A stretch of 64,000 nt of DNA. It comes from Bin87 sp965207585. Lineage in GTDB: Bacteria > Chloroflexota > Dehalococcoidia > Lucifugimonadales > UBA3495. Of this stretch, positions 43,616 through 51,698 are shown piece after piece. The DNA lies in the NCBI GenBank assembly GCA_965207585.1, contig CBDBMT010000003.1, positions 2,232,001-2,296,000 on the forward strand, read 5' to 3'. Position 1 is the stretch's first letter. Every line of letters begins with the position of its first letter. Made by a program: the position numbers and the translations under genes. Under the pieces are notes generated by a model. That model did not search any database. It was not told the DNA's origin and was given only the letters and a program-made list of their open reading frames with translations.

Positions 43616-44422
43616 ATGCTCTTCCCTGACCCATCGACCGATCGGCTGCTGGCCAATCTTGAATCGGGACAACCCTCCCTGTGCGCCTACGTGTTCAGCC
43701 ACCCGAACCTCGTGGAAGTCGCCGGCCTGGCAGGTATGGACTGTTTCATGGCCGACATGATGTTCACCGCTCACGATTGGGACAACATCGCCCACCTGAT
43801 CCGGGCGGCCCGTGGTACGGGCATCTCCCCCATGATTCGCGTGCAGGCGTTCCCGTGGGCCACCGGCACCGACCGGCGCACGGTCTCCGATGCGGCCCGT
43901 GCCTTTGCTCTCGGGGCCACCGCCGTCACGGTTTCGGTGGGCTCCAGGGAGGAGGTTGAGGAATTGATGGGTCTGCGGGACGACTGGCACCGGCTTATAC
44001 ACCTGCGACGTTTCGAGACCGCCGAGGACTTCCCGGAGTTCAACCGCAAAACCCGCGAAGGGACGTTGATAGTGCCCACCGTGGAGAGTGAGGGCGGCCT
44101 GCGCGATTTGGACGACATTCTGGCTATCGACGGAATCAGGCTGGTGTGGCTGGCCGCGGGTGACGTGACCAAGATCCTGGGCGTGCCGTTCAAGTACGAA
44201 GACCCCAAGGTCATGAAGCTGCTGGAGAACGCAGTGAAGACTGCGGAAAAGCACGGAGCGGCCATCATGTACAACATGGGCCTGGACTCGCCGGACTTCG
44301 ACGCCATGGCAGCTTCGGCCAGACGCTACTTCGAGGTTGGGGTGCGCGTGGTAGGCCTGGGGGCTATGGAGTGGCACGCGCAGATGGCCCTACAGCAGAT
44401 CCGTCGCGGCGCCATCGGGTAG
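43616..44422 (+). CDS. HpcH/HpaI aldolase/citrate lyase family protein
   Basis: 268 residues with a TIM-barrel pattern: AYVFSHPNLVEVAGLAGMDC, RVQAFPWATGT (substrate Arg), and LIVPTVESEGGLRDLDDIL with the metal-binding Glu, then LVWLAAGDVTKILGVPFKYE with the acidic Asp. Such enzymes cleave or form 2-keto-3-deoxy acids with pyruvate using a divalent metal. Substrate not known. It has a GAGGTG RBS. Confidence 0.85.
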   Translation: MLFPDPSTDRLLANLESGQPSLCAYVFSHPNLVEVAGLAGMDCFMADMMFTAHDWDNIAHLIRAARGTGISPMIRVQAFPWATGTDRRTVSDAARAFALGATAVTVSVGSREEVEELMGLRDDWHRLIHLRRFETAEDFPEFNRKTREGTLIVPTVESEGGLRDLDDILAIDGIRLVWLAAGDVTKILGVPFKYEDPKVMKLLENAVKTAEKHGAAIMYNMGLDSPDFDAMAASARRYFEVGVRVVGLGAMEWHAQMALQQIRRGAIG

Positions 44423-44445
44423 GGCACAAATGGGGCGCCGCCGTT

Positions 44446-44475
44446 TTGACCGTGCTGCGAGGCTTACCCTATAAT
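44446..44475 (+). promoter_or_regulatory. Candidate sigma-70-type promoter for the Gfo/Idh gene
   Basis: TTGACC (44446-44451) and TATAAT (44470-44475) are 18 bases apart, 65 bases before the GTG at 44541. This is the best -35/-10 pair in the window, again with CG after the -10. Confidence 0.75.
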
Positions 44476-44540
44476 CGCTTGCGGCGCGCCCTCACTTCCG
44501 CACCCGGGCGCGCCGCCAAGTATCTTCAGGAGGTACAACT

Positions 44541-45575
44541 GTGGCAATCGAATCCGTCCGCGTCGGCCTGATCGGCGCCGGCCGCAACACCCGTGATCGA
44601 CACATCCCGGGGTTCAATGACACCCCCGGCGTGGAGATCGGCGCCGTCGCCAACCGGTCCCGCGAGTCGGGCCAGCGGGTGGCCGACGCCTTCAACATTC
44701 CCACCGTGTACGACAACTGGGAAGAACTGCTGGAAGACGAGAGCCTGGACGCCGTCTGCATCGGTACCTGGCCCTACATGCACCGCACGCTGACCATGGC
44801 GTCGCTGGCGGCCGGCAAGCACGTGCTCTGCGAGGCGCGCATGGCCATGAACGCCGCCGAAGCCCACGAGATGCTGGCAGCCTCCCAGGCGTCGCCCAAC
44901 CTGGTCACCCAGATCGTGCCGTCGCCGATGAGCTTCGGGATCGACGACCTGCTCATCCGCCTGATCTCCGAGGGATTCCTGGGAGATCTCGTATCCGTGG
45001 ACGTTCAGTCCCAGACGGGATTTGCCGACCGGGATTCCACACTCCACTGGCGCCAGGACCGCGACATGAGCGGGTTCAACATCCTCAACATGGGCATATG
45101 GTACGAAGCCATGATTCGGTGGGTCGGCCGTGCCACCCAGGTGACGGCCATGAGCCAGATCACCGTCCCTCACCGCAAGGACGACGACGGCAACTGGCGT
45201 TCGATAACCGTGCCCGACACCGTCGACATCCTCTGCCGCCTGGCCAACGGGGCCACGGCCCGGCTGAAGTTCAGCGCGTGCGCCGGATTGTCACCGGGAA
45301 ACTCCGTCTGGCTCTACGGCACCGACGGGACGATTCACGTGGACGGCCAGATGCGGGTCTACGGCGGAAAGCGCGGCGACGCCGAGTTGCAGGAAATCGC
45401 CAATCCGCCGGAGAGCCGTTACTCCTGGGCCGTTGAGCAGGAATTCATTGCCTCCATCCGCGACGGCGCCCCGGTGATGCGCACGCCGTTCAACATCGGC
45501 GTCCATTACATGGAGTGGACAGAAGCCGTGACCGCCAGCGCGCAACGCGGCGAGGCTGTTCACCTGCCGCTGTAG
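44541..45575 (+). CDS. Gfo/Idh/MocA-family oxidoreductase
   Basis: 344 residues from a GTG preceded by AGGAGG. RVGLIGAGRNTRDRHIPGFN is the Rossmann NAD(P) motif, GKHVLCEARMAMNAAEAHEM replaces the usual EKP motif with EARMAMN, so the catalytic Lys of EKP is not present. DMSGFNILNMGIWYEAMIRW corresponds to the GG-ILDMGVHxxD region. It would oxidise or reduce a sugar-like substrate, but the change at EKP leaves the activity uncertain. Follows the aldolase, possibly one pathway. Confidence 0.86.
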   Translation: MAIESVRVGLIGAGRNTRDRHIPGFNDTPGVEIGAVANRSRESGQRVADAFNIPTVYDNWEELLEDESLDAVCIGTWPYMHRTLTMASLAAGKHVLCEARMAMNAAEAHEMLAASQASPNLVTQIVPSPMSFGIDDLLIRLISEGFLGDLVSVDVQSQTGFADRDSTLHWRQDRDMSGFNILNMGIWYEAMIRWVGRATQVTAMSQITVPHRKDDDGNWRSITVPDTVDILCRLANGATARLKFSACAGLSPGNSVWLYGTDGTIHVDGQMRVYGGKRGDAELQEIANPPESRYSWAVEQEFIASIRDGAPVMRTPFNIGVHYMEWTEAVTASAQRGEAVHLPL

Positions 45576-45602
45576 TCGGCCCGTGCACCTCAGTGAATCT
45601 AT

Positions 45603-45627
45603 CGGGGCAGCTGCGAAGGCTGCCCCG
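45603..45627 (+). terminator. Stem-loop after the Gfo/Idh gene
   Basis: CGGGGCAGC pairs perfectly with GCTGCCCCG over 9 bases around a 7-base loop, 27 bases past the stop. No T-run follows, so it may be a factor-assisted or weak terminator. Confidence 0.45.
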
Positions 45628-45740
45628 CAAGCGTCCCTCACGCCGGCCATTGTCACGCTTCTTGGCAGGGCTTTCGCCCCGGCCGCTCTGCTATTTCAGC
45701 CTTAGCTGAACTTTTATGCATTGCACGTTGCCGGTCACAA

Positions 45741-45785
45741 AAAACGGCTGATTCCTGCTTAAAACAAGCAGGAATCGGACGTTTT
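45741..45785. repeat. Long hairpin in AT-rich spacer
   Basis: AAAACGGCTGATTCCTGCTT (45741-45760) and AAGCAGGAATCGGACGTTTT (45766-45785) form a 20-bp stem with one mismatch and one G-U, loop 5 bases. The ends are A-rich and T-rich, so it could serve as a bidirectional terminator after the Gfo/Idh gene or be a repeat element. Confidence 0.7.
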
Positions 45786-47703
45786 CCATGGGGATTTACG
45801 ATGTGAAGATGGCGGAGAGGGCGTCCGTCTATTTTATCGCATTTTCATACTTAATAATGCAGTGTATACACTGTATTTCGTCGTTACTATACCATTCCGT
45901 GTACCAGTTGAGCGGGAGTTGATGCGGCGGGCAGTTTACGTCTCGTTCAGAAGGTAGACGGTGATGCCCGTTGCTGGAACATGGCGCTAACAATAGCCGA
46001 CAATAGCATCACCGACAGATCGTTTCCTTTGCAGCCAAAAGCAGGATTCATCGTACCGAATCCCACGCATCCCGGGATGCGGGACCAATCCAGACTACGC
46101 CGGTCGGCGGAAATCAGTTGGCGTCCGTTCATGGCGGTAACGACGATGGTGCGGTCGGCCGAGTCAGCCTGGATATCGGCCCACGTGCTGCCGCGGACAC
46201 CGAGTGGGTTGGACTTTGCCGCCGTTGCGGCCAAATAACGCAGCCCCTGTTGATAAGACGCTTTGAGGCTCGTGGGGTACCTTCGGCGCCAATTTTTGCC
46301 ATCGAACTCACAAATCGCCTCGTTGCAAGAATGCAAATTAGCCAGCGTGATGCCGGCTGCCACGAGCACCTTGCGCACTTTAGCGGCATTCGGTCTTGCC
46401 GGCATGAAGCCTTGAGCAGCACGTTGGCAGATTCACAATGGCAGACTTTGATCGTAAGTTTGCCATGTCGGCAACACGGCCGATGCCACAGCAAACGCAG
46501 CAACGTTTTTCCACCAACCGACTCTTCTCGGACACGTCCTGCCAAGAACAGACCCCGCGGTGGCGATGCGGCGCTAATGGCACGGAACCTGGTACGGTCG
46601 AGGGAATTTACGTAAATGCCGTCAATCAAGGGCGGTCCTGACCAGCGACCATCCCATGAGAGGCCCGTTATCTACATCACGGTGGTGGTGCCGTTTGCGA
46701 ATGGCAATAGCCGCCGCCCAGAGCCCTGGAGACTCTAAGGCTTGGTTCGCAGGAGCTGAAACGGGCGCAGTCGCGCTCCCTTCGGGGAGTGCGCAACTCA
46801 TCATCCACAGGGTCGCCTTCATCGCGAAGCGCAAACCCAGCCGCCATGCGGTGCTGTTGGCGCCGGCCATCACATTTGTTTGGCGGATTTGACCTCTCTA
46901 TAATCGTCGCTGACCACCTGGTTGACTCTGTCAATAAAATCGAGCACAATCGGTACAAAGTACATCTTGAGTGTCAGCATATTTTTATCGTAATGATGCT
47001 AAGAGTGAAAATCAAATGCCTACTGACGTTGCGGATGGAGCGTCTCGCAACCTGCCGCTGTGCGCACGATGTTTGCGGTTGCATGGCCCCACCTTCTAAG
47101 CGTTTGAGATTGGCGCACCTGACACTCATGCCAAACTGATCCGGCCCGGGCCGGGATCCGGGGTCATACGCGAACTGGTAAGTTACGAAGGGCGGAGGGC
47201 TACTTGTGCAGAAAGCGCGTCATCGCGCCTTCTCCGTACATACACCGCAATGAGGTTAGAGGTGTCGAGATCAGGCCTCGAAGTTGAGATGGTGCTGCGC
47301 GGCGTCAGCCCGCTGGGCGCCTCACTGAAGCGCGCTCGGGCGGACTATGAAAACATAGCCCGGGGGCCCTTCGGTCAGTGGGATCCGCCACTGGATCGTG
47401 ATCGGTATCACATCGCGGGGGATGAAACCGGCATCCCGGCAGCGGTACAAGTCATACAAGCTATGGAAGAAGTCGTCCGCTCGTTCGCCATGCTCCCGGC
47501 AAAGGGGTATGTCTGGGTGGCGCTTGAGTTGGGCGTAATGAGAAGCATCCGGGACAATCTTATCAACAAGGGAGAATGCCTGACGAGCAGATGGTGACGA
47601 GCGGTTACTGGAAGCTTGGCGCTTCGGATCATCCTGACGACGACGATGGGCAAAACCAACCCGCGACATTGAACCCGATACCGCACAAATGGAGGTAACT
47701 ACT
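45786..47703. other. Gene-poor stretch of about 1.9 kb
   Basis: No frame shows a family I know. Base composition changes along it: AT-rich at about 45830-45900 and 46900-47010, GC-rich elsewhere. It contains a candidate TATAATCG at 46899-46904 with no clear downstream gene, and several overlapping short frames on both strands (including 47250-47597 plus and 47322-47714 minus) that look like chance. It may be decayed or acquired DNA. Confidence 0.5.
45947..46405 (-). CDS. Doubtful ORF of unknown function
   Basis: 152 residues starting MPARPNAAKVRKVLVAAG, with several Cys (HSCNEAICEFDG, GCVGFGTMNPAFGCKGND). AAGG lies 6 bases before the ATG. No family recognised; the C-terminal half vaguely recalls pilus-secretin-associated proteins but not enough to name. 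Another frame (46129-46629, minus) overlaps it, and the region looks decayed. It may be a remnant. Confidence 0.3.
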   Translation of the reverse strand: MPARPNAAKVRKVLVAAGITLANLHSCNEAICEFDGKNWRRRYPTSLKASYQQGLRYLAATAAKSNPLGVRGSTWADIQADSADRTIVVTAMNGRQLISADRRSLDWSRIPGCVGFGTMNPAFGCKGNDLSVMLLSAIVSAMFQQRASPSTF

Positions 47704-48309
47704 ATGGCAACCAACAGCAGACTGCGCAGCGGAAGCGTAACCGCGCCCGAAACCGGGGTGACCGTTTACCAGGCGATCCACGATCGCCGCATGAACAACG
47801 ATTTCTCGGACTACGTTCCCGACCGGGAGGCCTTGCAGCGGATGCTCGACGCCGCGGTGTGGGCGCCGAACCATCGTCTGACCAACCCCTGGCGGTTTTA
47901 CGTCCTGGAGAAGGGGGGCGGGAAACGGGCCCAGGTGGCGCAGTTGGCCTATGACAACCAATTTGCCCGCACCGGCAATGAGGAAAATGCCGCAGGCAGT
48001 CGGCAACGGGTACTGGACGCCCCGGCGCTGGTCTACGTGTACAGCCTCCCCGGCGAAAACGAGGAGATGACCCAGGAGAACTACGCCGCCGCGTGTTGCG
48101 CCGTGCAGAACCTGCTCCTCGCCGCCGTGGCCGAGGGCCTGGCCGGCGACTGGAGCACCGGCAATGTCACCCGTCATCCGCAACTGGCGGAGACTCTGGG
48201 TGCTGAAGTCGACTGGACCATGGTGGGTGCATTGTTCATCGGACAGCCGACCCGGCCGTCCGCATCGGTGCGCACACCGGCCGACGAGGTCACGGCCTGG
48301 TTGGCGTAG
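47704..48309 (+). CDS. Nitroreductase family protein
   Basis: 201 residues from the ATG at 47704, which has GGAGGT 7 bases upstream; an earlier in-frame ATG lies inside that RBS. IHDRRMNNDFSDYVPDREAL is the N-terminal FMN-binding Arg block, AAVWAPNHRLTNPWRFYVLE matches the SWANHQPWxF-type block, and the centre has CCAVQNLLLAAVAEGLAGDW. FMN-dependent NAD(P)H oxidoreductases of this type act as dimers on nitro compounds, quinones or flavins. Confidence 0.9.
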   Translation: MATNSRLRSGSVTAPETGVTVYQAIHDRRMNNDFSDYVPDREALQRMLDAAVWAPNHRLTNPWRFYVLEKGGGKRAQVAQLAYDNQFARTGNEENAAGSRQRVLDAPALVYVYSLPGENEEMTQENYAAACCAVQNLLLAAVAEGLAGDWSTGNVTRHPQLAETLGAEVDWTMVGALFIGQPTRPSASVRTPADEVTAWLA

Positions 48310-48363
48310 AGCGCGCCGCAGAGTCTGTCGTCTCACAGTCGGATCCGGTCCGATACGGTACGG

Positions 48364-48369
48364 TATAAT
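48364..48369 (+). promoter_or_regulatory. Candidate -10 element before the DtxR-family gene
   Basis: TATAAT 37 bases before the GTG start. No good -35. A GGATCCGGTCCGATACGGTACGG stretch upstream has short inverted repeats that could be an operator. Confidence 0.45.
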
Positions 48370-48405
48370 CCTGGCATATTATCTTGCCTTTGTCAGGAAT
48401 CACCC

Positions 48406-49164
48406 GTGCCCCGTCCCCGAAGATCAGCATCCAATTCCGTCGCTCGAGACCGCAGGACCAACGGGTCCGACCGGCTATCCCCGGTGACGGAGAACTACCT
48501 GCTGTCGCTGTACAAAATGTGGGAGGTATCGGAATCTCCCACGCTTACCCAACTGGCGGAAGCGCTGCGGCAACTCCCGCCCACCGAGGGTCTGGGAACG
48601 TCGGTACCCTCGGTCGCCGGGATGTTGCGACGCATGCAGGAACAAGAGCTCATCGACGTCGGGGGCGATAAGAGAATCCGCCTGACCCAGCGGGGCATTT
48701 CCGAGGGAGAGAACATCGCTCAACGTCACCGGCTCGCCGAATGGATGGTGGTGAGTCTCCTGGAAATGGAGCTTCACGAGGCGCACGTCGAGGCCCACCA
48801 GCTTGAGCACGGCATGTCGGAAACCCTGGTGACCAAGCTGAAAGAGCGGCTCGGGAACCCCACTCACTCGCCCTTTGGATGGCCCATCCCCGGCAGTGGA
48901 GCAACGGAGTCAATGCCCGGCAGCGTTACGCTGGACAGCGCAGCCGCCGGGGTGCCGTACTCAGTTGACCGGGTGCCCGAGGAAAACCCGGAGCTGCTGA
49001 AGTTCCTGGCTGGAGCGCGCTTGGTGCCGTATCACCGCGTAACGCTGCTGGAGGCAATGCCGTACCTGGGCGTCATGCAGGTGGAGACCGAGGTGGACCG
49101 GGTATCCATCGGATACGACGTGGCGCGCCAGATAGTCGTCCGTCCCGACGAGCCTGAGTCATAA
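48406..49164 (+). CDS. DtxR/MntR-family metal-dependent transcriptional regulator
   Basis: 252 residues from a GTG. VTENYLLSLYKMWEVSESPT then LTQLAEALRQL and VAGMLRRMQEQELIDV form the winged HTH; LTQRGISEGENIAQRHRLAE and HEAHVEAHQLEHGMSETLVT are the dimerisation/metal domain with EAH and HxxE ligands (LGNPTHSPFGWPIPG is the usual CPHGxPIP block with Thr-His in place of Cys-Pro-His). A FeoA/SH3-like C-terminal domain follows. It probably senses Fe or Mn and could control the imelysin cluster just downstream. Confidence 0.92.
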   Translation: MPRPRRSASNSVARDRRTNGSDRLSPVTENYLLSLYKMWEVSESPTLTQLAEALRQLPPTEGLGTSVPSVAGMLRRMQEQELIDVGGDKRIRLTQRGISEGENIAQRHRLAEWMVVSLLEMELHEAHVEAHQLEHGMSETLVTKLKERLGNPTHSPFGWPIPGSGATESMPGSVTLDSAAAGVPYSVDRVPEENPELLKFLAGARLVPYHRVTLLEAMPYLGVMQVETEVDRVSIGYDVARQIVVRPDEPES

Positions 49165-49197
49165 ACTGAAAACGTCCCGTTCCAGCTCAGCCAGGTG

Positions 49198-50604
49198 ATG
49201 AAAATCGATCCCGCGGGCTGGCTGAGATTCCCCGATCGGCTGGCAGGTGCACAGGTTGATGGCGCATCGATAGCCGCGTTTCGGGCCATCTTCGGGTTGC
49301 TCGGCGTCCTGGTTGTCGCGCGTTTTTTCGCCCACGGATGGATCGGCCCGCTGTACGTGGAGCCAGACCATCACTTCACTTACCTGGGGTTCGGTTGGGT
49401 GCGGCCGTGGCCCGGCTGGGGGATGCACGCGCATTTCGCTGCGCTGGGTGCACTCAGCGCCGGCATCGCCGTTGGGTTTCGGCCTCGGCTGTGCGCCGCC
49501 CTGTTCTGCGCCGGCTTCACCTATGTGGAGCTGCTAGACCGCACCACGTACCTGAACCACTACTACCTGATGAGCCTGGTGAGCTTTCTGCTGGCCGTCC
49601 TGCCCCAGCGCTACGGATCGGTTCCCTTTTGGGCGATATGGACGCTGCGGGCACAGATTGGGCTCGTCTACGTGTTCGCCGGGTTGGCCAAGCTGAACCC
49701 CGACTGGCTGTTTCACGCTCTGCCCATGCGCATCTGGCTGTACCAGCATGGCGATTTGCCGCTGATCGGCCCGCTGCTGCAGGAAACGTGGGTTGCCTAC
49801 GCGATGAGCTGGGGCGGAGCGACGTTTGATCTGGCAATTGTTCCGGCGCTGTTGTGGCGACCCACCAGACCGTTCGCCTACGTCGCGCTGGTGGCGTTCC
49901 ACCTGGCGACCTGGGTTCTGTTCCCGCAGCTCGGCGTGTTTCCGTGGCTGATGATCGGGCTGTCGCTGGTGTTCTTTAGCCCCGACTGGCCGCGCCATTT
50001 GTTCCCGTTTGTCATTGAGAGCGCAGCGTGGCAATCTCGCTGGAACCGCGGGCGTCGTCACGGCAGACTGGAATGCCACGTCGCGACGCTCCTCGCAATG
50101 ACAAAGTGGGGGCGCCTGAGCGTGGCCGCCGCCCTGACCCTCTTCGCTGTCATCCAACTGGCGTTGCCCCTTCGCCACTACGCCTATCCCGGCAACGTAC
50201 GCTGGAACGAGGAGGGTTACCGCTTCGCCTGGCGGGTGATGCTATCGGAAAAGGTCGGTTTCGTGCAGTACCGGGTGCTCGACCCCGAAACGGGCCAGTC
50301 CTGGCTGGTTGAACCGGACGAATACCTGACGCCGCTGCAGGTCGAGCGAATGTCGTTCCAGCCCGACATGATCCAGCAAACCGCCCGCATAATCGCCGAC
50401 GATTTCGCGGAGCGCGGTCATGCGAGGGTCGTCGTGAACGCTGACGCCTTTGTCGCCTTCAACGGCCGGCCCAATACCCGGCTGATCGCCCCCGACGTGG
50501 ACCTGGCTTCGGTACGGCCTGGCTTGAGCCCGAAAGCGTGGGTGCTCCGCTACGAGCCCGACGCGGCTGCGACCGAAAATAAACCGGAGGCGGGCAGGCC
50601 CTAA
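49198..50604 (+). CDS. HTTM-domain (gamma-carboxylase-like) membrane protein with an embedded repeat
   Basis: 468 residues, ATG at 49198 (a GTG three bases earlier is possible). About eight helices at the N-terminus: SIAAFRAIFGLLGVLVVARF, TYLNHYYLMSLVSFLLAVLP, then QIGLVYVFAGLAKLNPDWLF. After the last helix pair, LPLRHYAYPGNVRWNEEGYR and MLSEKVGFVQYRVLDPETGQ are the lumenal HTTM blocks. Residues ~271-303 are encoded by a palindromic repeat (50008-50105) in the variable loop between FSPDWPRHL and LPLRHY. HTTM proteins often sit beside imelysins; enzymatic role here unknown. Confidence 0.86.
   Translation: MKIDPAGWLRFPDRLAGAQVDGASIAAFRAIFGLLGVLVVARFFAHGWIGPLYVEPDHHFTYLGFGWVRPWPGWGMHAHFAALGALSAGIAVGFRPRLCAALFCAGFTYVELLDRTTYLNHYYLMSLVSFLLAVLPQRYGSVPFWAIWTLRAQIGLVYVFAGLAKLNPDWLFHALPMRIWLYQHGDLPLIGPLLQETWVAYAMSWGGATFDLAIVPALLWRPTRPFAYVALVAFHLATWVLFPQLGVFPWLMIGLSLVFFSPDWPRHLFPFVIESAAWQSRWNRGRRHGRLECHVATLLAMTKWGRLSVAAALTLFAVIQLALPLRHYAYPGNVRWNEEGYRFAWRVMLSEKVGFVQYRVLDPETGQSWLVEPDEYLTPLQVERMSFQPDMIQQTARIIADDFAERGHARVVVNADAFVAFNGRPNTRLIAPDVDLASVRPGLSPKAWVLRYEPDAAATENKPEAGRP
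50008..50105. repeat. Palindromic dispersed-type repeat inside a coding gene
   Basis: Left arm TTTGTCATTGAGAGCGCAGC (50008-50027, continuing GTGGCAAT) and right arm ending CTCCTCGCAATGACAAA (to 50105) are reverse complements with small gaps. TGTCATTGCGAG-GCAATC is, from memory, a repeat common in many genomes. It lies in frame in the HTTM gene and adds about 33 residues without breaking it. Confidence 0.88.
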
Positions 50605-51698
50605 CCGCCGTCGCCGTCCGTATCGGCGAACCCTACGGTCACGCCCAGCAGGCTAACCACCTCGGTGTTCAGCGCGCGCTGCAGTTCCTGCATCCGCTGG
50701 TGCGCCTGGCGCGCCGGCTCCGGGTCTGACACCACGGTCGTGTGCAGGGGTTCCCGCAACCCATCGATTGCCTCCAGCGCGGCGTTGAAATGCCCGCGCA
50801 TGCGCTCGTCGGCCTCTTGGGAAACGCCCCGCACCAGCGCGCTGATGCCCAGAGATCTGTCCGTGCCCGCTCCCAGGTACGTGTCCTGCATCCCCAGGGC
50901 CTGGTTGCGGAGGTCGGCGACGGCGTTGTGGCCGGCGCCGCCGGGGATGGCCGACGAGTCGGGCTGGCCGCCGTCCGCGCCTAGCGCCTTGCCCAGCCGC
51001 ATGTCGTTGATGCTGCGGGTGATGAACACCGAGGTCCGCACCACCTCGTCAATCGCCTGCTGATCAACGAGAGCGACGCCGGCCGTACCCTTGAAATAGC
51101 CCGCGTATCCGCCGTTGTCTGAGCCGTCGCCCATCCAGTCAGCCAGAACGCCGGACATCTCATCCGCCACTACGTCGCCCAGGGCGGTCACGTACTGGCA
51201 ACGTATGCCCTGTGGGTCTTCAAGAGACGCCAGAATCTTGTCATCTTCCCCGAAGATGACGTACTCGATGGCTCCCAGACCGCGCTGCGTGGAACCGAAA
51301 AATTCCCGCACGTCGTTGGCCGAAACCGATTCTCGCTTGGCCAACGTGGCCTCGATGCGCTCCGGGTCGACGGGCGACCAGTCGACGAGGATCCGGGAGC
51401 GCCGGTCCATGACCGGCCCGAACCACATTGATTGCGAACGCAGCCAGGGAGCGCGGGCCTCCCGCCAGGCCGTACGGGCAGTGTTCAGCGTGTCTGCGTT
51501 GGAGTTAGCGCACAATGCATCGAGGGCGTCGCGCAGTTCGCCCGTCTCGCCCGCAACTGCCGCGAAACGCGGCACGATCAGGTCGTCGGTCAGGCTGGCA
51601 ATGACGTCTCGCGGGGAAGGGGGAGCCGCACTCGCGCAACCCATGACCAGCAGCGCCGCCACGAGCAGCGGCAGCAGGATTGTGATTCGTGCCGGCAT
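50601..51698 (-). CDS. Imelysin-family lipoprotein
   Basis: 365 residues from the ATG at 51698, overlapping the stop of the di-heme gene by one base. Signal and lipobox MPARITILLPLLVAALLVMG then C. RTAWREARAPWLRSQSMWFG is the first imelysin block. The GxHxxE metal motif reads GLGAIEYVIFG: Glu is kept but His is replaced, so metal binding there may differ. The C-terminal helical bundle repeats the pattern. Such M75 proteins are surface iron or haem binding proteins, often iron-regulated. Confidence 0.85.
   Translation of the reverse strand: MPARITILLPLLVAALLVMGCASAAPPSPRDVIASLTDDLIVPRFAAVAGETGELRDALDALCANSNADTLNTARTAWREARAPWLRSQSMWFGPVMDRRSRILVDWSPVDPERIEATLAKRESVSANDVREFFGSTQRGLGAIEYVIFGEDDKILASLEDPQGIRCQYVTALGDVVADEMSGVLADWMGDGSDNGGYAGYFKGTAGVALVDQQAIDEVVRTSVFITRSINDMRLGKALGADGGQPDSSAIPGGAGHNAVADLRNQALGMQDTYLGAGTDRSLGISALVRGVSQEADERMRGHFNAALEAIDGLREPLHTTVVSDPEPARQAHQRMQELQRALNTEVVSLLGVTVGFADTDGDGG

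Noticed and set aside
46622..46892. Short overlapping ORFs on both strands in the gene-poor stretch
   Set aside because: No motifs, no RBS and mutual overlap; chance frames.
47250..47597. 115-codon plus-strand ORF before the nitroreductase
   Set aside because: No RBS, no recognised motif, and an equally long minus-strand frame overlaps it; not supported as a gene.
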